Origin: Pelargonium nanum
Lineage: Eukaryota; Streptophyta; Magnoliopsida; Geraniales; Geraniaceae
DNA length: 35,874 nt
NCBI GenBank assembly: GCA_036897485.1
Contig: JAYMTF010000462.1
Location: 1-35,874 of the forward strand
Reading direction: 5' to 3'
Part shown: positions 10,614 to 19,744 of the stretch, piece after piece
How the letters are laid out: each line of letters opens with the position of its first letter
Numbering within the stretch: position 1 is the stretch's first letter
Notes under the pieces: generated by a model
The model's input: the letters and a program-made list of their open reading frames with translations, nothing else
Databases searched by the model: none
Told to the model about the DNA's origin: nothing
Position numbers and translations under genes: made by a program

Positions 10614-12110
10614 TTAACATTACTGTAAAAACAATTTGTGTTGAAAATTTTGTTAATGATAATTATTGATTTGTTTTTTTGTTTAATTTGTTTGCAGATA
10701 TATCTCTAGTCATGATAGGCATGGACGCAGTGAGGAAGACAAATAAAATTTAAAAGGAATGTTATGATTTTGCTTTTTTTTTTGTTGTTGTTGTTGTTGG
10801 ATATGATGTATGTGTTCTTGGCATTGTCATGGAGATTTAGATCGATATTAAAATAAATAATATCTACTCGACTAATTATGGCATTTAATTTTCAAGACGC
10901 GTAATAGTAAAACTGTGGGTCCAATTTGCTCAATAACATATATAATTAATTATATATATTTACTACAATATTTTTTCCATATGTAGGAGTAGTAAAAGCT
11001 CACAGGATGGGCTTTTGTTTGTTTGAATTCATTATCATGCAATTACTTCACTTTCTAGTTTCTACCACTCCCATACATTAGCTGGCTAAGTTCATGCTAC
11101 TACAAGTTTCACTTGTCCCACAAAATAACAATTTAATCAAACTTCATGTATCATTATTAATAATGTCATCTTCTTTATTTTTAACTTTCTTTATGTCAAT
11201 GAAAGTTGAATAATTTATTGACCTATAACCTTTTCGTTTTTCTCGTACTTCTTTAGTATCTATTTGATAATAGGATTATTAATTCACACATCTTTCTATG
11301 TAACCATATACTAAATTTGAATTAGTAACTAGTTCCAAACAAATTTGTAAGTTGGTTAGTGATATTATATAAAATTGCTTGATGATGAGTTACATGTGGA
11401 ACTTTATTTTTATGTAATTTTTATTACACTGACAAATAAAATCAATTAATTTTAATCTTAATTTCATTTCAATTTTATAAACAGTTTAAAAACAATTAAA
11501 TATTAACATGTGTATATTGCATTAAAAAAATGTGTGAAATTTTTATAAATTCTATAATGTCACATAAGCAATATTGATAATGTATTTCTTACAACAAAAA
11601 ATTATATATAAAGTCCATCTGCTCATTTAATGGTCAATTGATGAAATGAATTAACTCAATTAATTCACTTTGCAATGATTGAATTAATTTGATTAAAAAT
11701 AGATAAGCTAAATGGGATCATTTCTAACAGTTTAGTCTTTAATCCTAAATTTAACTTACCTTTTTGTTAACATCCAAATTAGAGGGCTAATTTTTGTTGT
11801 GATTTTTTTTGCATGAAGTGTGCTTTTGTGCATGAGTGGATTAGTGAATTTTGGTTTGTTATGTATGATTACTAATTCAACTAATTTAATTGGCCTATCA
11901 AGTTCATCTAACAACAAAACTATTTTAACTCTAAAATCCAAAGTTAAAATTAATTTTAGTTTATTCAAAATTATATAATGAAAACAACGACTTTTATTCT
12001 TCCAAAAAAAAAACAACGACTTTTATAAAATTTAGGAACTATTTTCTCCATTGATTCTCAAGTAAAAGTAAAAAGATTTTATGAGTAAAAAAAAAAATTC
12101 AGTAGCCGTG
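10614..12110. other. 3' flank of the FIL1-like gene and AT-rich intergenic DNA
   Basis: The first ~240 bases are probably 3' UTR: an AATAAA-type motif near 10743, a TTG microsatellite at 10784-10799, and AAATAAATAA near 10850. The rest is AT-rich without a convincing frame. The 86-codon minus-strand frame at 11756-12016 is low-complexity. Confidence 0.4.
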
Positions 12111-12146
12111 CGAGATGAAGGCACGCGTATACAACCGATAGGTTCC

Positions 12147-12173
12147 CACGTGTAAAGCCCGGGACCACACGTG
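12147..12173 (+). promoter_or_regulatory. Two perfect G-boxes in the IQD promoter
   Basis: CACGTG occurs at 12147-12152 and again at 12168-12173, 21 bp apart (two helical turns) and about 175-200 bases upstream of the IQD ATG. G-boxes bind bZIP and bHLH factors such as those of the ABA and light responses. The pairing with the gene is inferred from position. Confidence 0.55.
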
Positions 12174-12347
12174 CCAGAATCAAAATCAAGCGTGTGTGCT
12201 AAACTCCTTTAAATCCCATGTCCGTGTGTGCTTCTGCTCTATCTCTAACCTCTCACTCTCCTCTGTCACACTCGCACTCTTTATTACTCACCCCTCTCCA
12301 CAAGATGCTGCATTTGCTATTATTTCCAGCAACACACAAATGAGGCC

Positions 12348-15300
12348 ATGGGTTTTCTCCGGCAACTCTTCGGCACCAAAAAGCCTCCTTCCAACCCCTC
12401 TTCGGCCGCGTCGCCGCCGCTCTCCGATCCCAAGCCCAAGAAGCGCTGGGGATTCGCCAGATCACGCCAGGACAAAACCCGCCATGCCTCGCAACCTCAG
12501 CCCGGAGCCTACGACGGCGACAATTTGGACGCCAACAAACACGCCATAGCGGTGGCCGCGGCCACCGCGGCTGTGGCGGAAGCCGCGCTGGCAGCAGCGC
12601 AGGCGGCCGCAGAGGTGGTTCGGCTCACCAACAGAGGCGGCGGAGGGGGTAGAGTAAAAGGCGCTGCGAGGTCTCAGGCCGGCGGGGCTCGCCGGTGGGC
12701 CGAGATCGTCGCCGCTGTCAAAATTCAGTCCGCATTTAGAGGTTATCTGGTAAGTTGTTAGTCATTTACTTAAGTGCCCTTCCTGCTACTATATTATGAA
12801 ATTCTGGTCTGAATTTTCTCGGGAAACAAACAAGGTCAAAGGACTACAGCTATTTTTTAAATTTTAAGTCTCAATTTCAAATAATTTATAAAAAATTGTA
12901 TGGATGGAGTCGCCGACACAAGTGGGTAGGGTCAAATCGCCATCAGATGCAAGAGCCATTCCTCTCCCGCTGTGACTGAGATTCATCACGGATCATGGAG
13001 CTGCACCGCTCTTTCGTTCGTCACACACGTGCCACCTACTTTTCTCTAGATGGAAGTGGACTTGACCGTACTGGATTCTCTTGTTTTTCAATGCTAGTTC
13101 TAGAGGTGTGTGTCACTGACCAATGGGAGCTCTGAGAAAGTCTTCATTTTTTGACTCCTGCTTCTAGTCTTGTCGGTTGAGCTAAGAAAAAAAGAAGCCT
13201 TTTTATGTTTAACTAATAAGCTCTTTCTAATAAAAAAATCAAACTTGGTGTGGGTCCACTTTATGTCATTTGTGAATAATGTCCCAAAAATGAGCATTTT
13301 TGTTCTCATTTGGACTGTTAGCGTGTTATTTTTACTCTTCTATTCCTCTTAATGTGTTAAGAGGTAATAACTAATTTTGTAACGGAGCAATTATCGTCGG
13401 AGTAAAGTGTTTGTTTTTCTCAGGTTCGAGTCTCGGTTGATACGCTTGTTTATCACAAAAAAAAAATAAATTGTAACGGAGCTATCTGCACAAGATTCTG
13501 CTCTGTTATTTCAATATGTACTACTTAACTGGAAATAGCTGTAACCTTGAATCCAGAATGTTAACTTGAATTTGTATAGTGTGGGTTATAAAAGTTCCTC
13601 CTTTTGGCATTTGCTTTCCATGAGTTGGTGTGTGGGTGTCATATGATCACACCCACTAGTCTCTCCCTTTGTAGAACCATTTTTATATAGAGAGTGTGCG
13701 TAGGTAGCGCTTTTTCTTTTTATTTAAGTATATCTGTTCGTTATGCACAGTCAGTGGTCTCTATACTTGCATTTCACTTGTATGGAAGTTTAATAATGAT
13801 ATGACGATGATAATGATGATATCATTCTTTGACATGTTTGGATGACTCTAAGGCAAGGAGGGCACTTAGGGCATTGAAAGCACTGGTGAAGCTACAAGCA
13901 GTGGTAAGAGGCCACATAGTGAGAAAGCAAACAGCAGATATGCTCAAACGCATGCAAACCCTGGTGCGAGTTCAGGCCCGAGCACGTGCAACTCGCTCCA
14001 ATGTGTCGGAATCCTTGCACTTTAGCTGCAAGACCGCCCCACCTCACCATCCTGTAAGCACACATTTCTCCTTGATAAACAATATTCTGTTATGGCACCT
14101 AACATGTGTTTCCCATTAGCCTAGATGATTTCAATACTTAAATATTATGCACTTTTTTTTCAAGACCACAAGCTAACCTGAAAACCACCAATCCCTTAAG
14201 TGGTGTTTAGTCTCCTCCCATTACAAAGGGATATATAGTTATATACCCAACCCAGCCCAGTTTTTGTGGCCTTTGAACCATGCTATGCAAATTCCAATCC
14301 AATAAGCAAATTGATATTTACGATCTTCGGGTGCAATTAAATATAACTACTGCACCAGTTAGCCTTAGGAGAGTATTTATGAACATGTCGATGGTATGTG
14401 AATCAGAAAGAACTGGGGTTAGGGAATCTTAGGTTGCCCTCATTAATCATCACAGGTACTTGTGACTTGTGAGCATTCTGGGGCTCTTAGTATTGGCCAA
14501 TTTCGTTTTGATATTATGGAAAGGTGTTCTAATTGCATATTTCTAATACCTACCCATTTTCAGGTCCCTGCTAGTCCAGACAAGAATGAACTGCGACTTC
14601 GAGCCTATAGTACCAAATTTGACGAGTCCTCAATCCTAAAGGTGCTTGCTTACTTGAATCTTGTATGCAAGCATATTCTTATTTCATTAGGTGTCTTACA
14701 ATTAGAAAAATGTTACAAGGCAAATTCAGAAAGAAATATCTCGTGTCACCCTCTGTTCCAACCACCGGGAATGGAGTTTTTAGCATTTATGCTTGACACC
14801 TTCATTTGAGAGTTAGTTTGGCTCAAACCTTCCATGTGTTAATAAGGGAACATTGGAGAGTTGATATTTAAATTTTTGACAACAGTGTCACCCAACTCAA
14901 AAAAATTGGAACAATCAATGAATTTTCTTCTGAACTACTTTCTTTGATCCTGTTAGAAGATGCAAATCACTAGGCATTTTAATTAATTGCATTGTTTTGA
15001 TACAATACGTGCAGAGATGTGGTTCTAACTCAGAATTGCGGGACGTCAGTGATGTTGACCAAGCAAGATCAGGTTCAAACTGGTTAAATCATTGGATGGA
15101 AGAAAACTTATGGAACAACAGTAGAGACATTTCTATAAGAAGTGGGCATGCTGATGATGAGAAAAGTGACAAGATCCTTGAGGTAGATACTTGGAAGCCT
15201 CGCTTGAACTCCCAACCAAGTCACAAAACTTCTCAATCGTCACAGCATTATTGGTCTCCTGGTTATAACAAACAGAACTGCTTGCCATATGACTCTCCAT

Positions 15301-15767
15301 CAAAATACTCGGCGAAAGGTCATAATCCAATGCCGAGTGTATCATCCGGGGAAGCTGTATCTTTCAGCTCTTTTAAATATCCCGTTGGGGTTGATGAAGT
15401 AGCTTTAAGGACTGCCGAGAACAGCCCACAAGTGTATTCTACCTCATCTAGGCCTGGTAGTAGTGCAAGGAGAGGTCCCTTCACACCTGCTAGGAGTGAA
15501 TGCTCATGGGGTTACTTTAATGGGTACTCAGATCACCCGAACTATATGGCTAACACGGAATCATTTCGCGCTAAAGTTCGGTCACAGAGTGCCCCAAGGC
15601 AGAGGCTTGAGTTTGAGAGATATGGTCAAAACAAGAGGTCTGCTCAGGGGTCTTGGGATGCAGGGACTAACTCAGAAAAGAGTTATACTCTGCACGGAGA
15701 GCCTAAGAACAAAGCTTATCCAATCTCCAGCAGCTTGAGTAGAAATCGAAGTGCCAAGCTAAGGTGA
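12348..15767 (+). CDS. IQ67-domain (IQD) calmodulin-binding protein, 4 coding exons
   Basis: The coding sequence is join(12348..12749, 13853..14053, 14564..14641, 15015..15767), 477 aa; all introns are GT-AG and in frame. The N-terminus ([23 protein letters not shown]) is the basic start of the IQD22-24-like group. An Ala-rich helix (~residues 65-87) precedes the IQ67 domain. The first IQ motif ([14 protein letters not shown]) is split by a phase-0 intron at a position conserved across the family. [12 protein letters not shown] and [13 protein letters not shown] follow. A short exon encodes [21 protein letters not shown]. The last exon begins [10 protein letters not shown], contains [12 protein letters not shown], and carries the DUF4005-type motif [11 protein letters not shown] (~residues 413-423). 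IQD proteins are basic, bind calmodulin and act as scaffolds at microtubules, plasma membrane or nucleus. The exact paralogue is unresolved. Intron 1 (1,103 bp) contains a SINE-like insertion. Confidence 0.93.
13377..13482 (+). mobile_element. Short tRNA-derived SINE-like insertion with target-site duplication
   Basis: A 12-bp direct repeat TTGTAACGGAGC (13377-13388 and 13471-13482) flanks an 82-bp insert. The insert contains a near-perfect RNA polymerase III B-box (GGTTCGAGTCT, 13423-13433) and ends in an A-rich tail (CACAAAAAAAAAATAAA) directly before the second copy of the repeat. A target-site duplication, B-box and poly(A) tail together are the hallmarks of a SINE. The head is short and only a poor A-box candidate (GTCGGAGTAAAG) is visible, so it may be 5' truncated. 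It sits in intron 1 of the IQD gene, in the sense orientation. Confidence 0.7.
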
Positions 15768-17087
15768 GGCTGCATGTTTCATTTGTCTTTGTTCGTTTCG
15801 CAGTACATTGCAGCGAAGCTTGAGTTGTAATTAATTGATCACGACTGTACAAACTTTGTACTTAACAGAATCGAAACTCGAGATATTAATCTCACTAATG
15901 CTTGTTGTTAGTTTCAAGTTTACCCGATTGGTAAATCTTTTGGTAAAGATTCTTCCTTGTTGGTGCAGTGAATGTTGAGATCAAATCATATTATATTTTG
16001 TGGTTCATATCTTTGTTTTATATCATATTTTGTTTATGGTCCACTGCTTTAAGAAAAAGGCAGGTCACATGCAGAGAGACCTATACTAATCTTGATGGTG
16101 ATCAGTTGTTTAGTGCTTATTGTCTTATTGATCTTTATGCCCATGACTCTGCTTTTACAAAATGTATGCTTTTTTCACCATCAAAACATTTGAGATCACT
16201 GATGGATTAGTTTGTTGAGCTTCACTGTGTATTCACAAGATTTTATAGGATCCTTTTCCCTTGCTACTGCTTTTTTATGGCCATATTTGTCCCATAGTGA
16301 GTTTGTCCAAAGTAGCAACAAAATGCAGTAATTACACACAGCTTGGCAAGCAATGCAACCTTGGATACCCACTACACTAGAGGCCAAAGAAAGAATATTT
16401 ACGATGAGCTGAAAGTGATAGAGGAAGTAATAAGGGAAGCAACACTAACTACCCAAGTGATGACCAATGCATGGAACAAATATCTTCCCCTTTTTGTCCC
16501 TTCCCAACTTTCGCACCTACCACTACTTCCAAAAATATGTTGCACTCTCTGCAAATTATGGTGAAGTTAACTGTTTTTACCTCCTCCCACCATCATTACA
16601 TTTGTTTCTTATGTCCAATGTCTTAATGCTGCTTTAGAGAGTATATTTTGCATGAGTTCATCAAGGAAATTCACCATGCCATGCATTGAAAACTGAAGAA
16701 CCAAATAGTCTTTTAAATAAACTTGGCCAAATAGTCTTTAAATCTTCATAAAGAGAAGTAATTATGTAACAGAGATTCAAGTACCATTTGTATATACAAG
16801 ACCTTCACTTATTGGAGTGTTGTTGAGAACTGAAGAACCTATTTTATATCTTTATTTGATTTTGTTCTCCTACATATATCCTCCAGAAAATGCTGTTGGC
16901 CACTTCACAAAATGCTGCATAATCAAGAAAAACAAAGCATTTAAAAGTAAGGAAAGATAGAGGCAATTATTTATTTTTATAAATAAGCATGCAAACACCG
17001 AGATCCAAATCTGAGACATCGAGGGATCAACTGAAATCAACCGCTTTATGTTTGTAGTGGCAATTAATTAAGAGAGTTAATTACTTA
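15768..17087. other. Spacer between convergent IQD and LTP genes
   Basis: This contains the 3' ends of both genes. I see no supported coding sequence; the 16343-16564 frame has no signal peptide, domain or start context that I can recognise. Confidence 0.4.
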
Positions 17088-17426
17088 CTAGTTGCAATCA
17101 GTGTTGGGGTTAATGTTGAAGCCCAGAGAGACACCACAGAAACCAGGCAAAGTTGCAATGGCAGAAGCATTTGGATTGTAAGTGGCAATGAGACCCATTA
17201 TGCACCGGCAAATGGAGCGGCGGTCGTCGATGGTTTCGCCGAACATGTTCAAGCCCATCATGGCGTCGCAGCACGGAGACCCCGGGAACGGGTCCGGCGA
17301 GCCGTAGGTGATGAAGGTTGAGCAGGCTGAGACCAGTGATGTGACTGTGCCACAGTCTAGGGCCACAGCTCCGGCCACCAACACGCCCAACGATAGCAGT
17401 GTCAAAGCCATGGCATTAGAGGACAT
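17088..17426 (-). CDS. Non-specific lipid-transfer protein, type 1
   Basis: This is a 112-aa secreted protein in one exon. I use the second ATG (17426), because residues MSSNAMALTLLSLGVLVAGAVA then form a clean signal peptide ending before LDCGTV. The first ATG (17468) adds 14 polar residues ahead of it and overlaps a TATA-like CATAAATTTT. The mature part has the type-1 spacing C-x9-C-x16-CC-x19-CxC-x23-C-x13-C (LDCGTVTSLVSAC, GSPCC, RRSICRCI, LPGFCGV, NTDC). Arg44 of the classical proteins may correspond to the RR of DDRRSICRC. Proteins of this class bind lipids in the apoplast and are linked to cuticle deposition and defence. Its role here is not determinable. It differs in class from the FIL1-like gene ~7 kb to the left. 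Confidence 0.88.
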   Translation of the reverse strand: MSSNAMALTLLSLGVLVAGAVALDCGTVTSLVSACSTFITYGSPDPFPGSPCCDAMMGLNMFGETIDDRRSICRCIMGLIATYNPNASAIATLPGFCGVSLGFNINPNTDCN

Positions 17427-17468
17427 GGTTTGTTGTTCACAGGTTGGGTTGTGAGAATGCAAAATCAA

Positions 17469-17477
17469 AATTTATGG
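17469..17477 (-). promoter_or_regulatory. TATA-like element of the type-1 LTP gene
   Basis: On the minus strand this reads CCATAAATTTT, about 45-50 bases upstream of the chosen ATG, implying a very short 5' UTR. It supports the downstream start at 17426. Confidence 0.35.
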
Positions 17478-17565
17478 CAGTTGATGAGGTTGGGTTGGTG
17501 AGCAGTGAGGAGTGTGTTGCAGGTCAGGTCTTCATGAATGTGGAATGAGCTTTTGGCCATGCAAT

Positions 17566-18085
17566 TAGAGGTGCCAAAATTTCGGGTCGGGTTTATATGA
17601 CCCTCACCCGATCCTATTGGGTTGGTTGGGTTATGGTCGGATTTCAAGGTTTAGGCAAAAAATTCATTGTTTTTACAGGTATGCTCAACCCGACCTGGCC
17701 TTAAACAGACCCGAAAATGTACAACTTAACCGACATGAACTCAACCAGATTTTTATTTCGAGTTGATATATTCATATATACCTGAACCCGCCAAAAAATG
17801 GGTTGGGTATCGGATAGAGGTGGCAAAATTTAGGGTAGAGTTGGGTTCGGGTTGGTGAACGTAACACTAACCCGACTCTGTAGGGTTGGTCGGATTTAGG
17901 ATTTTAGACATAAAATGCATTGTTTTTGCGGGTATACCTGACCTAAATGTTTTTTAAATTTACCCAAACGGAACCCAACCTGCCTTTTCATGTTGATGAT
18001 TGTAGACTGAACCTAAACCTAAACCTATTGGGTTTCGGTTACCCAATGGGTCGGGTACCCTTTTTCCAGCTCTAGCTTCAAGTAC
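17566..18085. repeat. Two copies of a ~250-bp CGGGT-rich repeat (MITE-like)
   Basis: A block beginning GAGGTGCCAAAATTTCGGGT (17566) recurs at 17817 as GAGGTGGCAAAATTTAGGGT, offset ~251 bp. Both copies contain GTCGGATTT, ATTCATTGTTTTT / ATGCATTGTTTTT, and a GGTATGCTCAACCCGACC / GGTATACCTGACC segment. The right end (CCAGCTCTAG, ~18068) is roughly the inverse of TAGAGGTGG, hinting at TAGAG...CTCTA inverted termini. A three-unit telomere-like AACCTAAACCTAAACCTA run lies at 18007-18024. The repeat begins only ~140 bases upstream of the LTP ATG. Confidence 0.6.
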
Positions 18086-18263
18086 ACTTCGGGTCAGGTC
18101 CATTTTGCCAGCTCCATATGCATTGGAATTGTAATGAGGTCTATAAATGTCTTTTCCCTTCCGATTTGGGCCCTAGTCTTTTGCTATTGTTGGGCTGTTA
18201 GTTCTTAATGGGCCTTGGCATTTGGAACTTTCATAACCCAAACTCTCTGTCTATGACGAGCCA

Positions 18264-18274
18264 TAAACCCTAAC
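18264..18274 (+). promoter_or_regulatory. Telo-box upstream of the PORR gene
   Basis: ATAAACCCTAACC lies about 20 bases upstream of the ATG at 18291. The same motif class is in the RPB6 leader. Confidence 0.55.
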
Positions 18275-18290
18275 CACAATCAGAGAGAAA

Positions 18291-19744
18291 ATGAAAATGA
18301 GACTGAAAATCCTTTTCAGTTTCTCGGAAAATCTCTTGAAACCCAGAACCACCAGCTCCTACACTCTCCACAGCTTCACTCCCACGAGACCCAAGTCTCA
18401 ATCCACCTCCATCCCCAAAAATTTCGTCCGAGTCCGCGACCATGGCTTCGACGACTGCATGGACTTCGAGAAGAAGATCCGGCGAGTCCTCCGATTCCGA
18501 TCTCTCATTCTCTCCCAACGTAACCAAACCCTCCCTATCTCCGAGTTCGAATCCTTCGCTCGCCGCCTCGGCTACGGCAAGAACGAGGCCGGCCGGTTCA
18601 TACTCAAATTGCCCTACCTTTTCGAGATCTACGAGCACCCAATTTACCGAGTTTTGTATTGCCGAATGACCCGAAAAGCGCTTCTCCAGATTGAGCAGGA
18701 ACAGAAGGCCACCGCCGCCCAAATCTCCGACGCCGTGACTCGTCTCCGGAAGCTGATCATGATGTCCAACACCGGCCGTCTCTGCCTCGACGATGTGCGG
18801 CTTGCTCGGTCCGCATTTGGGCTGCCGGATGATTTCGAGTACTTGGTAATTCTCAAGAACCCACAGTTTTTTAGATTGATTGATGATAAGGAAACTGGAG
18901 TCCAGTACATTGAAATTGTTGATAGAGATCCCAATTTAACTGTTTGTGCTGTGGACCAAGTTAGGGAGAGAGAGTATAGGGAGAAGGGGGCTGATGCTGC
19001 CGATATCCGGTTTTCCTTTGTTTTGAATTTCCCGCCCGGGTTTCGGCTTAACAAGGATTATAAGATTGCTCTGTGGAAATGGCAGGGGGGTTCGGCTTGG
19101 TTTTGCACCAAGGGGGGGGGCGGAAATGGCAGCGGCTTCCGTATTGGTCGCCCTATGAGGATGTATCCGGGTATGACTTGAGGTCACTTGAGGCCCAGAT
19201 GAGGATGGAGAAGAGGGCCATTGCCACAATTCATGAATTGCTGTCGCTGACTGTGGAGAAGAAGATTAGTTTGGAGAAGATTGTGCAGTTTAGGGAGACC
19301 ATGGATTTGCCTAAGAAATTGAAGCCGTTCCTTCTTCGGCATCAGGGTATTTTTTACATTTCTACGAGGGGGAATCAAGGGACGCTCCATACCATTTTTC
19401 TTAGGGAGGCGTATAGGAAGGGTGAGTTGATACAGCCAAATGATTTGTATTTGGCGAGAAGAAAGCTGGCTGAGCTTATTTTGGTGAACCCCAAGTGGGT
19501 GGCCAGAGAAAGGGAATTGGAGTATTCCAGGAGACAGAGAGAAGCTGATGAAATGGAGCAATCTAGTGAAGACTTTGTTCAGAATGGTATAAGAAGTTTG
19601 GGGACTGGGAACAATCTTGATAGATATGAGGATAGGAACTCAGAGTCAGATTTGGATTGCAGTGCTGACACGGATATTACAGACGAGGATGTTGATTGTG
19701 AAAGTGAAAGTGAAGATGCTGATGATCCCCATGTAACCAAGTGA
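18291..19744 (+). CDS. PORR-domain organellar RNA-binding protein, frame broken by a 47-bp insertion
   Basis: The gene is a single exon. Frame 1 runs from ATG 18291 and stays homologous to plant PORR proteins (WTF1/WTF9/RPD1 family, PF11955) to codon 265 (...KIALWKWQ). It then reads about 31 unrelated residues to a TGA at 19179. The homologous frame resumes at 19133 (RLPYWSPYEDVSGYDLR) and runs to TGA 19742-19744. Leaving out 19086-19132 makes one 468-codon frame. The N-terminus (MKMRLKILFSFSENLL, R/S/T-rich, few acidic residues) looks like a mitochondrial or plastid presequence. Core motifs include RVLRFRSLILSQRN, LPYLFEIYEHP, YCRMTRKAL, LVILKNPQFF and LLRHQGIFYISTRG. The C-terminus is acidic (TDITDEDVDCESESEDADD). 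PORR proteins bind organellar introns and aid splicing. As written, the product would be a 296-aa truncation. This may be a real null allele or a sequence error in a G-run. Confidence 0.85.
19075..19132 (+). repeat. 11-bp direct repeat bounding the insertion in the PORR gene
   Basis: GGAAATGGCAG occurs at 19075-19085 and 19122-19132. Between them are 36 bases with two G-runs (six and nine G) and a CTTGGT-TTTGC-ACCAAG inverted repeat. A second shared octamer, TTCGGCTT, occurs at 19042 and 19091, offset 49. This is what a local tandem duplication with diverged or corrupted filler would look like. Confidence 0.85.

Noticed and set aside
16343..16564. 73-codon frame between IQD and LTP genes
   Set aside because: No recognisable motif and no supporting start or splice context.
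17427..17468. Upstream ATG of the type-1 LTP gene
   Set aside because: It adds 14 polar residues before the signal peptide and overlaps a TATA-like element, so the downstream ATG is preferred.
19086..19132. The PORR insertion as a real mini-intron
   Set aside because: It is too short for a plant intron. The only GT-AG pair (19090-19132) would leave four extra bases and not restore the frame.
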